DNA of 64,000 nt from Lederbergia lenta NBRC 16444 (lineage in GTDB: Bacteria; Bacillota; Bacilli; Bacillales; Bacillaceae_C): contig NZ_BCVC01000001.1 of assembly GCF_001591545.1 (NCBI RefSeq), positions 496,001 through 560,000 of the forward strand, given 5' to 3'. The position numbers were made by a program, and so were the translations under genes. The notes beneath the pieces are model-generated. The model was not told the origin of the DNA and did no database searches. It was given only the letters and a program-made list of their open reading frames with translations. Shown in pieces: positions 35,341 to 47,016 of this stretch (position 1 is the stretch's first letter; each line of letters begins with the position of its first letter).

Positions 35341-35847
35341 TCAATCAGCAAGTTTTAATTCTACTTCGATACTAATCGTTGTAAAGTAATGAATTCCAGT
35401 TACAAGCAGTTTATAGCGTTTTCCGTTGATATTCATTGTTTTGTTTTCAATCGTTTTTTTGATAATATCTCTATTTTTATAAACAGAGTCTAATTCTTTG
35501 GCAAGTAAGGGTTGTAAATCTTCCTTCACCGCCTCTTCGATACTACTAATACTTTGTTTATCATTAATATTATACTTTTCATAATGAGTAAGTTTGACCT
35601 GTATCTCCTGGATGGTAAGCATTTCCAAGTTCTGCTCGTTCAAGTCTTGATAATCATCCTGCCATATTTTAATTTTTGCTTGTAGTTCTTTAATTAAGGC
35701 GGCTTGGTTATCTATGAGCATGCTGTGTTTTTCCTGTAGGGTTCCGAACATAAACAAAAAGATCACCCAACTTATACAGCCACCAACGGCTGCTCCAGCA
35801 AAAAAACGTTGCCATGTGGGCTTTCGGTATAGAGGGGGAATTCTCAT
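35341..35847 (-). CDS. ytrI: Sporulation membrane protein YtrI
   Basis: A 168-residue protein with one N-terminal membrane segment (about 17-37) after MRIPPLYRKPTWQRFF, which is the conserved start of YtrI. A coiled-coil region (about 45-80) follows. Its ATG at 35847 overlaps the ytrH stop by 4 bases; the longer in-frame reading is not needed. In B. subtilis ytrHI is a sigma-E operon needed for full spore resistance. Confidence 0.9.
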   Translation of the reverse strand: MRIPPLYRKPTWQRFFAGAAVGGCISWVIFLFMFGTLQEKHSMLIDNQAALIKELQAKIKIWQDDYQDLNEQNLEMLTIQEIQVKLTHYEKYNINDKQSISSIEEAVKEDLQPLLAKELDSVYKNRDIIKKTIENKTMNINGKRYKLLVTGIHYFTTISIEVELKLAD

Positions 35848-36176
35848 GATATATGCTCCAGAGTTAGCCAATCAATGATAAGTGAGGCTGTTTTGGCACC
35901 ACCCATCGCAGATAAAATTAATAAAAATTGTTTGAATATATCTCGTGTACCACCATCTAAAAAGCCTCTTTCGAAACTATAAACCGTATCGAATGTACCA
36001 CCGATAGCTGCAATGATAGCCCAAATTCGAACGCGGCTTGCTATTTTAGCAATTTCCGTTAACAAGGGCTCGCCTGTAATAAAAGCCGCGAGGCCTCCAA
36101 TCAGGGAACCACCTAGCATGACACCAAAAGCGATAAAATAACTGTTGAAAAAAGTGGGAAAAAAAGCTTCATTCAT
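35844..36176 (-). CDS. ytrH: Sporulation protein YtrH
   Basis: A 110-residue membrane protein with three hydrophobic segments. The conserved core LGGSLIGGLAAFITGEPLLTEIAKIASR and RIWAIIAAIGGTFDTVYSFERG identifies YtrH. The ATG at 36176 is chosen: GGAG (about 36185-36188) is properly spaced and the longer in-frame ATG at 36191 has no SD. Promoter-like ATA-rich sequence on the minus strand at 36214-36243 may be a sigma-E site but the match is poor. Confidence 0.92.
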   Translation of the reverse strand: MNEAFFPTFFNSYFIAFGVMLGGSLIGGLAAFITGEPLLTEIAKIASRVRIWAIIAAIGGTFDTVYSFERGFLDGGTRDIFKQFLLILSAMGGAKTASLIIDWLTLEHIS

Positions 36177-36390
36177 GTGTACCATCTCCATTTAATCTGA
36201 ATTCCTATAGTTATATATATGGGACAAAGTTCAAATATATGAAAGCGAACATACGTGTTTTCTTTTTCTAGATCATAGTCCATAATAGAGAGAAAGAAGA
36301 AGTGGTTTGGAAACGGAAATTCTTGTATAAAAATGCTATATTCCATACAAAAGTAGAAGGAACTAAATAAAGATGAAAGGGGTGGGTGAT

Positions 36391-39300
36391 GTGATTTTTG
36401 CCCATTTGCAAATTTCAACTGCTTTTAGCTTATTATCGAGCACCATCTCTATTCCAGAGCTGGTGGAGCAGGCGAAAAAATTAAATTACACCGCCTTGGC
36501 CATTACGGATCGAAATACATTATACGGAGTGCTGCCATTTTATCAGGCATGCATGAAAGCGAAGATTAAACCAATTATCGGAATGACGGCTGATGTAGAA
36601 TCAGATGAAGAAAATTATCACCCAGTCATTTTACTTGCGAAAGATAATGAAGGTTATAAAAATTTGTTGAAAATTTCTAGCGCAATTAAAACCCAATCAA
36701 AAGAAATGATCTCCTGGAAGTGGTTGCGCGCTTATAGCAATGGATTGATTGCTATAACGCCGGGGCGACAAGGAGAAATTGAACAACATCTTCTAGAGAA
36801 TAATAGGGAAAAAGCAGTCGTTGCCGCAAACAAGTTCAAAGAAGTATTCGGAGAATCATTTTATCTGTCGGTACAAAATCATGGAGACGATACAGATGTA
36901 AATATGCTAGATCAAATTAAAATAATCTCTAAAGAACTTAATATTCCCATGATTGCTACAAATGATGTTCGATACATAGAGAAAGCAGATGCATTTGCTT
37001 ATAAGTGTTTAACGGCAATCAGAGATGGAGTAAAACTTGCCGAAAGGGAACAAGAGACATATGATCAGCCAGAATACTTTTTAAAAAGCCAAGAAGAGAT
37101 GTCTGGTCTATTTGCAGATGCACCGCGAGCATTAGAAAATACCATAAAAATTGTAGAATATTGTAATGTAATGGTAGAAACGAATCAGCAACTTTTACCG
37201 AAATATCCGCTTCCTGAAGAAAAAACTTCTGAACAAATGTTAAAGGATTTATGCCTGAAAGAAATGAAAGAGCGGTGTTTCGACAATAAAACTCATTATC
37301 TGGAACGATTGGATTATGAATTAGATGTAATTAATAAAATGGGTTTTAATGATTATTTTTTAATTGTTTGGGATTTTATGAAGTATGCACGTGATCAGGG
37401 TATTTTAACTGGGCCTGGGCGGGGTTCAGCAGCTGGCTCTCTTGTTGCATATATGCTTGGAATTACAGATGTCGATCCAATTGAATATCAGTTACTATTC
37501 GAACGTTTTTTGAACCCCGAAAGGATATCTATGCCTGACATTGATATCGACTTTCCTGACAACCGTCGCGATGAGGTAATTGAATATGTTGTTAATAAGT
37601 ATGGGAAAGATAAAGTGGCACAAATTATTACATTTGGAACTTTAGCCGCGAAGGCGGCCATGCGTGATACAGCGCGTGTTTTTGGTTTTACCCCTAAAGA
37701 AATGGAACAAATCTCTAGATTGATACCTTCGAAACTAGGGATCACCTTGGCAGGGGCATATAAAGAATCGGAAGGTTTTCGAACTTTTATTGCTGCATCG
37801 GAACATAATAAAAAATTATATGAAACTGCTTTAAAATTAGAAGGTTTACCGAGGCATACATCTACACATGCTGCAGGAGTAGTTATGTCCGAACAGCCAC
37901 TTGTTCATCTTATTCCGCTACAAGGTGGACATGCAAGCAGCTATTTAACGCAATTTCCAATGGAGGATTTGGAAGAAATAGGCTTGCTGAAAATGGATTT
38001 CTTAGGTTTAAGAAATCTAACATTATTAGAACGTATCACCAAAAGTATTGAAATTAGTACAGGGGAGAAACTGAATGTAAAGGCACTTCCCTTTTCAGAT
38101 GAAAAAACGTTTGAACTGCTACGAAAAGGAGAAACTACAGGCATCTTTCAGCTTGAGTCAGATGGTATGAGAAAGGTGCTTCGAGAATTACAGCCGACTG
38201 AATTCGAAGATATAGTGGCTGTAAATGCCTTGTATAGACCGGGTCCAATGGAAAATATCCCTGATTATATTGCGAGGAAACACGGTAGAAAAGCTGTGGA
38301 ATATCCCCACCCTGATCTACAATCCATTCTAGAGGTAACTTATGGTGTCGTGGTCTACCAAGAGCAAATTATGAAAATTGCCGCGAAAATGGCAGGTTAT
38401 TCTCTTGGTGAAGCCGATTTATTACGCAAAGCAGTTAGCAAGAAAAACAAAGAAGTACTCGATCGTGAACGTGAACATTTCGTTAAGGGGTCAATAGAAA
38501 AGGGATATGGAGAAAATACAGCAAATGAAACATATGATTTAGTCGTTCGATTTGCCAATTATGGATTTAACAGGAGTCATGCTGTTGCCTATAGTATGAT
38601 TGCCTGGCAGCTTGCATATTTAAAGGCGCAATATCCTGAATACTTTATGGCTGCATTGTTAACATCTGCTATCGGAAATGAAGATAAAATAACAAAGTAT
38701 ATGGCGGAAGCGAAGCAAATGGGGTTGCGCATACTACCACCTTCTATTAACAAAAGTCATTATCCATTTAAAGTAGAAAAGAAAGGAATTAGGTATAGTA
38801 TTGCGGCGATAAAAGGCATAGGTGCTACAGCTTTAAAAGAGATTATACAGATGAGAAAGACAAAATCTTACCTAGATTTATTTGATTTTTGTTTACGAGT
38901 TTCACATAAAATTATTAATCGCAAAGCTTTGGAAGCACTTGTATATTCCGGCAGTTTCGATGAATTTGGCAAGGATAGGGCTGTGCTTTTAGCTACACTT
39001 GACGTTGCATTGGATCACGCAGAATTAATGAAGCCATCGGACTCTGGAACAGATCTGTTTGAAGAAGAAGAGATGTTTCAATTGAAGCCTAAATACGTTG
39101 AGGTTGAACCATTAGAGCTTGCGGATAAGCTATTTTACGAGAAAGAAGCAACAGGAGTTTATATTTCAGCACATCCGGTAAGTGCTTATGCCAACTTTTT
39201 TCAATCTGTTAGCTCGCAGTCTTTGCACGAACTAAAGCCAGGCCAAAGAAATGTATCGGTAGGGGTTTATATTACTTATGTAAAAACAATTAGAACGAAA

Positions 39301-39744
39301 AAAGGCGAAGTAATGGCATTTATTCGCATGAGTGATGCTACGGGAGAATTGGATGGGGTTGTGTTTCCAGATATTTATCGTGGGCATAATTCTATATGTA
39401 AAGTAGGAGAAACAATTCTCATTACTGGAAATGTGGAAAATAGAGCGGGAAAAAGACAATTTATCATACAAAAATTGCAAAAACCAGAGGAATTGCGGGT
39501 AGAAAATAAAAAATCTACTTCGACTTTATATTTAAAAGTACCTACGGAGCTACATTTTCTGGAAAAATTAAATATATTACGTGATGTACTAACTACCCAT
39601 CGAGGGAGTGTTGCTGTAGTACTTCATTATGAAGCTACAAAGCAAACGATAAGACTTTCTAGCCATGATTGGGTCAATGCATCCGAAGCATGCCTAGAAG
39701 ATTTACGCAAACTTCTGGGCGGGAATTGTGTAATCTTAAAATAA
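36391..39744 (+). CDS. dnaE: DNA polymerase III alpha subunit DnaE
   Basis: The second replicative polymerase of Firmicutes, which extends RNA primers before PolC takes over. The N-terminal PHP domain starts FAHLQISTAFSLLSS. The catalytic aspartates are in PDIDIDFPDNRRDEV (near 383) and later NALYRPGPM. No exonuclease domain is inserted, unlike PolC. The C-terminus contains helix-hairpin-helix and OB-fold segments (about 780-1060). 1117 residues fits B. subtilis DnaE. The GTG at 36391 is preferred; AAAGGGGTG (36376-36384) precedes it. Confidence 0.96.
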   Translation: MIFAHLQISTAFSLLSSTISIPELVEQAKKLNYTALAITDRNTLYGVLPFYQACMKAKIKPIIGMTADVESDEENYHPVILLAKDNEGYKNLLKISSAIKTQSKEMISWKWLRAYSNGLIAITPGRQGEIEQHLLENNREKAVVAANKFKEVFGESFYLSVQNHGDDTDVNMLDQIKIISKELNIPMIATNDVRYIEKADAFAYKCLTAIRDGVKLAEREQETYDQPEYFLKSQEEMSGLFADAPRALENTIKIVEYCNVMVETNQQLLPKYPLPEEKTSEQMLKDLCLKEMKERCFDNKTHYLERLDYELDVINKMGFNDYFLIVWDFMKYARDQGILTGPGRGSAAGSLVAYMLGITDVDPIEYQLLFERFLNPERISMPDIDIDFPDNRRDEVIEYVVNKYGKDKVAQIITFGTLAAKAAMRDTARVFGFTPKEMEQISRLIPSKLGITLAGAYKESEGFRTFIAASEHNKKLYETALKLEGLPRHTSTHAAGVVMSEQPLVHLIPLQGGHASSYLTQFPMEDLEEIGLLKMDFLGLRNLTLLERITKSIEISTGEKLNVKALPFSDEKTFELLRKGETTGIFQLESDGMRKVLRELQPTEFEDIVAVNALYRPGPMENIPDYIARKHGRKAVEYPHPDLQSILEVTYGVVVYQEQIMKIAAKMAGYSLGEADLLRKAVSKKNKEVLDREREHFVKGSIEKGYGENTANETYDLVVRFANYGFNRSHAVAYSMIAWQLAYLKAQYPEYFMAALLTSAIGNEDKITKYMAEAKQMGLRILPPSINKSHYPFKVEKKGIRYSIAAIKGIGATALKEIIQMRKTKSYLDLFDFCLRVSHKIINRKALEALVYSGSFDEFGKDRAVLLATLDVALDHAELMKPSDSGTDLFEEEEMFQLKPKYVEVEPLELADKLFYEKEATGVYISAHPVSAYANFFQSVSSQSLHELKPGQRNVSVGVYITYVKTIRTKKGEVMAFIRMSDATGELDGVVFPDIYRGHNSICKVGETILITGNVENRAGKRQFIIQKLQKPEELRVENKKSTSTLYLKVPTELHFLEKLNILRDVLTTHRGSVAVVLHYEATKQTIRLSSHDWVNASEACLEDLRKLLGGNCVILK

Positions 39745-39852
39745 CTTTTTCAAACTGTAAAATATATGATATATTATTTTAGAAGCTTGCGTAACCAGAC
39801 ACTTATAAATACAAGAATAAACTTAGCGGGTAAATTGAAGGAGTGAATCTCT

Positions 39853-41091
39853 TTGACTTTACGAGAAGAAGCATTACATATGCATAAAATGCATAAAGGT
39901 AAGTTAGAGTCGAAATCAAAAATCGAAGTAAAGAATGCGAAAGATCTCAGCCTTGCTTATTCACCCGGTGTAGCAGAACCTTGTAAAGAAATTTATGAAA
40001 AACCTGAAACTGTCTATGATTACACAATGAAAGGTAATATGGTTGCTGTTGTTACAGATGGTACAGCAGTTTTAGGATTAGGCAATATTGGCCCCGAAGC
40101 AGCACTGCCTGTTATGGAAGGGAAAGCAGTGCTTTTTAAAAGTTTTGCTGGGGTGGATGCTTTTCCAATCTGTTTGAATTCAACTGATGTAGATAAAATA
40201 GTGGAGACAGTTAAATTACTAGAACCAACATTTGGAGGCGTGAATCTTGAAGATATCGCTGCTCCAAATTGTTTTGTCATTGAAGAACGCTTGAAGAAAG
40301 AAGTTAATATTCCAGTGTTTCATGATGATCAACATGGAACAGCAATTGTAACTGTTGCAGGCCTTGTTAATGCACTGAAGATTACGGGGCGGAATATGCA
40401 GGAAATTAAAGTAATAGCAAATGGTGCAGGGGCTGCTGGAATTGCTATTATTAAACTTCTCTACAGCTATGGTGTTCGAGATATAGTTATGTGTGATTCC
40501 AAAGGAGCGATCTACGAAGAACGTCCTGAAGGCATGAATGAAGTGAAAGCCGCCGTTGCCCGATACACAAATCGGACCAAACAGTCAGGTAAGCTTAAAG
40601 ACGTCATCCAAGGTGCAGATGTATTTATAGGTGTTTCCGTAGCAGGAGCATTAACGAAAGAAATGGTTCAGTCTATGAATGCTGATCCTATTATTTTTGC
40701 TATGGCGAATCCAGAGCCGGAGATTATGCCGGATATTGCACATGAAGCTGGAGCAAAAGTAGTTGGGACAGGCCGTTCGGATTTTCCTAATCAAGTTAAT
40801 AATGTACTTGCTTTTCCAGGAATATTTAGAGGAGCACTAGATGTACGTGCTACGCATATCAATGAAAAAATGAAACAAGCTGCAGTCGCTGCAATTGCAG
40901 AATTAATCACGGATGAAGAGTTAGCGGCTGATTATGTTATCCCAGGTCCATTTGACCCAAGAGTTGCTCCACATGTAGCGGCTGCTGTTGCAAAAGCTGC
41001 AATGGAAACGGGAGTTGCGCGGAAAAAAGTGGACCCAGAAGATGTGCGGAAAAACACAATACAACTCGCGGTGATTGGAAAAGACGAGTGA
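39853..41091 (+). CDS. ytsJ: NADP-dependent malic enzyme YtsJ
   Basis: Decarboxylates malate to pyruvate, producing NADPH. DGTAVLGLGNIGPEAALPVMEGK (split: DGTAVLGLGNIGP and ALPVMEGKA) is the malic-enzyme signature. The Rossmann motif NGAGAAGIAI is near 197, and FANPNPE-type segment reads FAMANPEPEI. 412 residues, close to B. subtilis YtsJ. Starts with TTG; AAGGAGTG is 8 bases upstream. Between dnaE and accD, as in B. subtilis. Confidence 0.95.
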   Translation: MTLREEALHMHKMHKGKLESKSKIEVKNAKDLSLAYSPGVAEPCKEIYEKPETVYDYTMKGNMVAVVTDGTAVLGLGNIGPEAALPVMEGKAVLFKSFAGVDAFPICLNSTDVDKIVETVKLLEPTFGGVNLEDIAAPNCFVIEERLKKEVNIPVFHDDQHGTAIVTVAGLVNALKITGRNMQEIKVIANGAGAAGIAIIKLLYSYGVRDIVMCDSKGAIYEERPEGMNEVKAAVARYTNRTKQSGKLKDVIQGADVFIGVSVAGALTKEMVQSMNADPIIFAMANPEPEIMPDIAHEAGAKVVGTGRSDFPNQVNNVLAFPGIFRGALDVRATHINEKMKQAAVAAIAELITDEELAADYVIPGPFDPRVAPHVAAAVAKAAMETGVARKKVDPEDVRKNTIQLAVIGKDE

Positions 41092-41133
41092 TATCAGTAT
41101 ATATATATAGATAACTATCAAGGGGGGAAAAGC

Positions 41134-42003
41134 TTGCTTAAAGATCTATTTTCAAAACCGAAGAAAAGGAAATATGCAGCAATACCGTCAGAGGCAGCTA
41201 AGCAAGATGTTCCCGAAGGTATTATGACCAAATGTGTAGGTTGCAAAAAAATTATGTATACGAAAGACTTGCAGAAGAATCTGAAAGTCTGTCTGCAATG
41301 TGGATACCATCATCCAATGACTGCGTTTGAGCGAGTAGATAGTTTGTTTGATGCCGAAACATTCCAGGCATTTGATGAAGGCATTACATCTGAAAACCCT
41401 TTAGGTTTTCCGGGCTATTTAGAAAAACTAGAAGGTGACCGTAAAAAATCGAAACTTGACGAAGCTGTCCTCACTGGTTCTGGAGAAATAAAAGGCATCC
41501 AAGTTGTTGCTGCCATAATGGATTCGCATTTTCGTATGGGAAGTATGGGATCTGTCGTTGGAGAAAAGATAGCGAGAGCGATTGAAAAAGCAAATGAGCT
41601 ACAAGTACCATTTATTATTTTTACTGCTTCTGGAGGCGCAAGGATGCAAGAAGGCGTTTTATCTTTAATGCAGATGGCAAAAACAAGCGCAGGCTTAAAA
41701 ATGTTTAGTGATCAGGGCGGCTTGATTATATCTGTCATGACTCACCCAACTACAGGTGGAGTATCAGCGAGTTTTGCATCACTAGGGGATTTCAATTTCG
41801 CTGAACCGGGTGCATTAATTGGATTTGCTGGACGGCGAGTGATCGAGCAAACAATACGCGAGGATTTACCAGATGATTTTCAAACGGCTGAGTTTTTATT
41901 AAACCACGGTCAGCTAGACTCGGTTATCCATCGTCTCGAGATGAAAGAAAAAATAGCAACAGTGCTTGAAATCCATCAGCAAGAAGGTGAAATAGCATGG
42001 TAA
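41134..42003 (+). CDS. accD: Acetyl-CoA carboxylase carboxyltransferase beta subunit
   Basis: Forms with AccA the carboxyltransferase that makes malonyl-CoA for fatty-acid synthesis. The zinc ribbon is near 30-53: [10 protein letters not shown] and [10 protein letters not shown]. The carboxyltransferase core [19 protein letters not shown] is near 167-185. 289 residues. TTG start with SD AGGGGGG. The end overlaps accA by 7 bases. Confidence 0.96.
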   Translation: MLKDLFSKPKKRKYAAIPSEAAKQDVPEGIMTKCVGCKKIMYTKDLQKNLKVCLQCGYHHPMTAFERVDSLFDAETFQAFDEGITSENPLGFPGYLEKLEGDRKKSKLDEAVLTGSGEIKGIQVVAAIMDSHFRMGSMGSVVGEKIARAIEKANELQVPFIIFTASGGARMQEGVLSLMQMAKTSAGLKMFSDQGGLIISVMTHPTTGGVSASFASLGDFNFAEPGALIGFAGRRVIEQTIREDLPDDFQTAEFLLNHGQLDSVIHRLEMKEKIATVLEIHQQEGEIAW

Positions 42004-42977
42004 ATGGACTTGAATTCGAAAAGCCAGTATTAGAACTTCGAAATAAAATCAGGGAATTACGTGAATTTACAAAAGGTTCTGATGTTGATTTATCTGAGGA
42101 AATTGATCGCTTGGAATCACGTCTTGAAAAATTAGAAAAAGATGTGTATGAAAATATGTCCCCGTGGGACCGAGTTCAAGTAGCACGTCATTCGAGTAGA
42201 CCAACCACACTTGATTATATTGGGGAATTATTTACGGACTTTATAGAGCTTCATGGGGACAGATTATTCGGTGACGATGCAGCGATTGTCGGAGGTATAG
42301 CGAAGTATAAAGGCTTGCCTGTCACAGTTATTGGCCATCAACGGGGACGGGATACAAAAGAAAATATCCGCCGTAATTTTGGGATGCCTCATCCAGAAGG
42401 CTATCGAAAAGCTCTACGTCTTATGAAGCAAGCTGAAAAGTTTAATAGACCAATTATTTGTTTCATTGATACAAAAGGTGCGTACCCTGGCAAGGCTGCA
42501 GAAGAGCGGGGACAAAGTGAAGCAATCGCACGGAACTTATTCGAAATGGCTGGGATTAAAGTTCCTATTATCTGTATTGTAACAGGAGAGGGTGGAAGCG
42601 GCGGAGCTCTTGCACTCGGAGTAGGGGACAAGATGTATATGCTAGAGAACTCTACGTATTCGGTAATTACACCGGAAGGAGCTGCAACCATCTTGTGGAA
42701 AGATGCAACACTAGCAAAACAAGCAGCAGAAGCGATGAAAATTACTGCTCCAGATTTATTAGAATTAGGCATTATTGATGAAATTATTCCGGAAATTAAA
42801 GGTGGAGCACACAAGGATGTCGAAGGCCAAGCGAAAAATATTGACTGGGTGTTGCAAGAAACATTAAAACAACTATTACAAATTACACCAGAAAAGTTAA
42901 TAAAGGATCGCTATTTGAAGTATAAAAAGATGGGGAAATATACAGAACAAAAGGAATATGAAAATAGCCCTACCTAA
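41997..42977 (+). CDS. accA: Acetyl-CoA carboxylase carboxyltransferase alpha subunit
   Basis: Partner of AccD. It starts with a helical region ([14 protein letters not shown]...), followed by the carboxyltransferase core: [18 protein letters not shown]-type segment ([17 protein letters not shown] near 120) and [15 protein letters not shown] near 197, which build the oxyanion hole. 326 residues is standard. Translational coupling with accD is likely, because the start is inside the end of accD. Confidence 0.96.
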   Translation: MVNGLEFEKPVLELRNKIRELREFTKGSDVDLSEEIDRLESRLEKLEKDVYENMSPWDRVQVARHSSRPTTLDYIGELFTDFIELHGDRLFGDDAAIVGGIAKYKGLPVTVIGHQRGRDTKENIRRNFGMPHPEGYRKALRLMKQAEKFNRPIICFIDTKGAYPGKAAEERGQSEAIARNLFEMAGIKVPIICIVTGEGGSGGALALGVGDKMYMLENSTYSVITPEGAATILWKDATLAKQAAEAMKITAPDLLELGIIDEIIPEIKGGAHKDVEGQAKNIDWVLQETLKQLLQITPEKLIKDRYLKYKKMGKYTEQKEYENSPT

Positions 42978-43003
42978 GGCATTACCCAATTGGGTGATGC
43001 CTA
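42976..43003 (+). terminator. Stem-loop after accA
   Basis: AGGCATTACCCA/TGGGTGATGCCT (42977-42988, 42991-43002) is a 12-bp stem with a two-base loop but no T-run. Weak terminator or mRNA end protector. Confidence 0.5.
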
Positions 43004-44389
<1,386 letters not shown>

Positions 44390-44419
44390 TGTGTTGGTAG
44401 ACTTTAGGAGGGTAATTTA

Positions 44420-46180
44420 ATGAAGAAAACAAAAATAGTTTGTACGATTGGGCCGGCAAGTGAAAATCCAGAAATATTACATCAATTAATTGAATCGGGA
44501 ATGAACGTGGCTCGCTTGAATTTTTCGCATGGAGACCATGAGGAACATCGCTCTCGAATTGTTAATATTAGAGAAACAGCAAAAAAGATCGGGAAAAATG
44601 TTGGAATTTTATTAGACACAAAAGGTCCGGAGATAAGAACCCATGAAATGGAAGGCGGTTCCCTTAATTTAGAGGCTGGAACTGAACTAATCGTATCCAT
44701 GAAAGAAGTATTAGGGACAGTTGAAAAGATTTCGGTGTCTTATCCAGGCCTTATTAATGATATTCATACTGGTTCCACAATTTTATTAGATGATGGACTA
44801 ATCGCATTAGAGGTAATTGATACATTAAGGGACAAAAATGAAATCGTAACAAAAGTACTGAACACTGGTACATTGAAGAATAAAAAAGGCGTGAACGTAC
44901 CTGGAGTCTCTGTTAATCTTCCAGGCATGACTGAAAAAGATGCAAAAGATATTTTGTTCGGAATTGAACAAGGAGTAGACTTTATCGCTGCTTCATTTGT
45001 TAGAAGAGCAAGCGACGTACTAGAAATTAGAGAATTGCTTGAAAAAAATGACGGATCACATATTAACATCATTCCTAAAATTGAGAACCAAGAAGGCGTC
45101 GATAATATTGACGAAATCTTAGAAGTTTCTGATGGAGTAATGGTCGCACGTGGAGATCTAGGAGTAGAAATTCCGACAGAAGCAGTGCCGCTTGTTCAGA
45201 AACAATTGATCCAAAAATGTAATGAAGCTGGAAAGCCTGTTATTACAGCTACACAAATGTTAGATTCTATGCAAAGAAATCCTCGTCCGACAAGAGCAGA
45301 GGCTAGTGATGTCGCTAATGCGATATTTGACGGATCAGACGCTGTTATGTTGTCTGGAGAAACAGCAGCCGGCGATTATCCTGTTGAGGCCGTACAAACA
45401 ATGCATAACATTGCATTGACTGCAGAACAGGCTTTGAATCATAAAGATATTTTATCTGGTTTAAGTAAAAATAGTGATCATAATATGACGGATGCGATTT
45501 GTCAGTCTGTTGCTCATACTGCCATTAATTTAGAGGTAAGCGCGATTGTTACGCCTACTGAAAGCGGACATACTGCAAGAATGGTTTCTAAATACCGCCC
45601 TAAAGCTCCGATTGTAGCTGTTACTGCAAATGAACATGTTGTTCGTAGATTATCATTGGTTTGGGGTGTTTATCCGCAACTTGGACAAACTGTTGAATCC
45701 ACAGACGAAATGCTAGAAGAGGCAGTGACTGAAGGCTTAAATACTGGTCTTGTTAAGCATGGAGATCTTGTCATTATTACTGGTGGCGTTCCAGTCGGGG
45801 AAAAAGGAACAACGAATCTTATGAAGATACATGTGGTTGGAGATGTATTAGCCAAAGGCCAAGGTATTGGCAGAAAAACTGCATTTGGAAAAGCAATGAT
45901 TGTAAACAATGTGCAAGAAGCGAATGAAAAAGTGGAGCCGGGCTCTGTTATGGTAGCGATTGGAACAGACAGAGACATGGTGTCAGCTTTAGAGAAGTGT
46001 TCTGCTCTAATAACAGAAGAAGGCGGCCTAACGAGTCATGCTGCTGTTGTGGGAATCAATTTAGGTATACCTGTGATCGTTGGAGTTGAAGGTGCAACGT
46101 CCATGATTAAAGATGGCCAGGAAATCACTGTTGATGCGATCAGAGGCATTATTTATAATGGACATGCAAGTGTGCTATAA
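44420..46180 (+). CDS. pyk: Pyruvate kinase with C-terminal PEP-utiliser domain
   Basis: Transfers phosphate from PEP to ADP. The N-terminal [18 protein letters not shown] and [12 protein letters not shown] (near 235-246) carry the active-site and metal residues. The extra C-terminal domain of about 110 residues ([21 protein letters not shown]) is the PEP-utiliser mobile domain typical of Bacillus Pyk. It has the His in LTSHAAV. 586 residues in total. Operon with pfkA. SD AGGAGGG upstream. Confidence 0.96.
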   Translation: MKKTKIVCTIGPASENPEILHQLIESGMNVARLNFSHGDHEEHRSRIVNIRETAKKIGKNVGILLDTKGPEIRTHEMEGGSLNLEAGTELIVSMKEVLGTVEKISVSYPGLINDIHTGSTILLDDGLIALEVIDTLRDKNEIVTKVLNTGTLKNKKGVNVPGVSVNLPGMTEKDAKDILFGIEQGVDFIAASFVRRASDVLEIRELLEKNDGSHINIIPKIENQEGVDNIDEILEVSDGVMVARGDLGVEIPTEAVPLVQKQLIQKCNEAGKPVITATQMLDSMQRNPRPTRAEASDVANAIFDGSDAVMLSGETAAGDYPVEAVQTMHNIALTAEQALNHKDILSGLSKNSDHNMTDAICQSVAHTAINLEVSAIVTPTESGHTARMVSKYRPKAPIVAVTANEHVVRRLSLVWGVYPQLGQTVESTDEMLEEAVTEGLNTGLVKHGDLVIITGGVPVGEKGTTNLMKIHVVGDVLAKGQGIGRKTAFGKAMIVNNVQEANEKVEPGSVMVAIGTDRDMVSALEKCSALITEEGGLTSHAAVVGINLGIPVIVGVEGATSMIKDGQEITVDAIRGIIYNGHASVL

Positions 46181-46253
46181 GTATATGCTCTGAAAGTTTG
46201 CGTGAAAAAAAGAAACGATTCGATTTCAAAATTTTCTTAGCAAACTAAAAAGT

Positions 46254-46298
46254 AAGGATCATTCTAGGTGCAAAAGCGCGGTTAGAATGATCCTTTTT
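46254..46298 (+). terminator. Terminator of pfkA-pyk
   Basis: AAGGATCATTCTA/TAGAATGATCCTT (46254-46266, 46283-46295), 16-base loop, then T-run. Confidence 0.9.
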
Positions 46299-46390
46299 TA
46301 AAAGTAAAACAAAGCAATGACGAGGTGAGGGACAATACCTGCCTTTTGCTTGTCACCATTGACCAAGTGTCTTACGTTTCGTGGCGCGTT

Positions 46391-46439
46391 ACCTTTATCT
46401 CGGTCACCACGTCGCTGAACGAGCGCCTTCCGCTTTTCT
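46391..46439 (+). repeat. Dispersed intergenic repeat, copy D (partial)
   Basis: ACCTTTATCTCGGTCACCACGTCGCTGAACGAGCGCC... in pieces matches the right end of copy B2, ending GCCTTCCGCTTTTCT. It lies just before fxsA and could be mistaken for an N-terminal extension. Confidence 0.65.
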
Positions 46440-46476
46440 GTGTTATAATTATAAAAAAAGGCGGGAAGTGGTCCGT

Positions 46477-46866
46477 TTGAGATTTTTATTACTCGTTTTT
46501 ATTATTGTTCCTGCAATGGAGATCGGTTTGTTTATCCTTGCTGGAAAAACTATAGGGGCAATTTTAACAGTTTTATTGATTGTATTAACTGGTTTGATCG
46601 GTGCGTACTTTGCGAAACGTCAAGGCTTGGAAGCGTTGAGAAAGGTACAAGAACAATGGCGTTCGGGTCAGCCGCCAGGCAATGCTATGCTTGATGCATT
46701 TTGCGTGTTTGCTGGAGGAATATTATTATTAGCACCAGGTTTTATTACTGACATAGTCGGTTTATTATTATTACTTCCGATAACCAAAAACGCTCTGAGA
46801 CCAATATTAATAAAGCTATTAAAAAAACAATTTTTGCGAAAAAATCAATTTTATATATATCGTTAA
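46477..46866 (+). CDS. fxsA: FxsA-family membrane protein
   Basis: A 129-residue cytoplasmic-membrane protein; E. coli FxsA relieves phage T7 F-exclusion. The conserved start MRFLLLVFIIVPAMEIGLF, the TGLIGAYFAKRQGLEALRK segment and DAFCVFAGGILLLAPGFITD are family landmarks. The TTG at 46477 is the start used by relatives. An upstream in-frame GTG at 46468 is possible. The longer upstream reading runs into a dispersed repeat and is not coding. Cellular role in Bacillus unknown. Confidence 0.85.
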   Translation: MRFLLLVFIIVPAMEIGLFILAGKTIGAILTVLLIVLTGLIGAYFAKRQGLEALRKVQEQWRSGQPPGNAMLDAFCVFAGGILLLAPGFITDIVGLLLLLPITKNALRPILIKLLKKQFLRKNQFYIYR

Positions 46867-46932
46867 GAAAAGCGTGAGTTCCGAGTGTGAACTGTTCGCT
46901 AGATAGACATGGATAAAATCCCTTCAATTATT

Positions 46933-46962
46933 TTAAAAAAAGAGCCTAAGGGCTCTTTTTTA
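46933..46962. terminator. Bidirectional terminator, fxsA / ytvI
   Basis: AGAGCC/GGCTCT stem (46941-46946, 46951-46956) between A-run and T-run; usable by both converging genes. Confidence 0.85.
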
Positions 46963-47016
46963 CTTGGGAAATATATTAAGTTATTCCTTTCGCTCTAGAG
47001 TATTAAATCTTATTTC

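Noticed and set aside
36214-36243. A sigma-E promoter for ytrHI.
   Set aside because: ATA-rich words resemble the -35 and -10, but the spacing and bases fit poorly; kept only as a remark under ytrH.
42401-42814. A 137-codon open frame opposite accA.
   Set aside because: Antisense shadow of a highly conserved coding region, no start signal.
46381-46476. A longer N-terminal extension of FxsA.
   Set aside because: It is translated from a dispersed repeat and the protein family starts at MRFLLLVF; no ribosome binding site is seen upstream.
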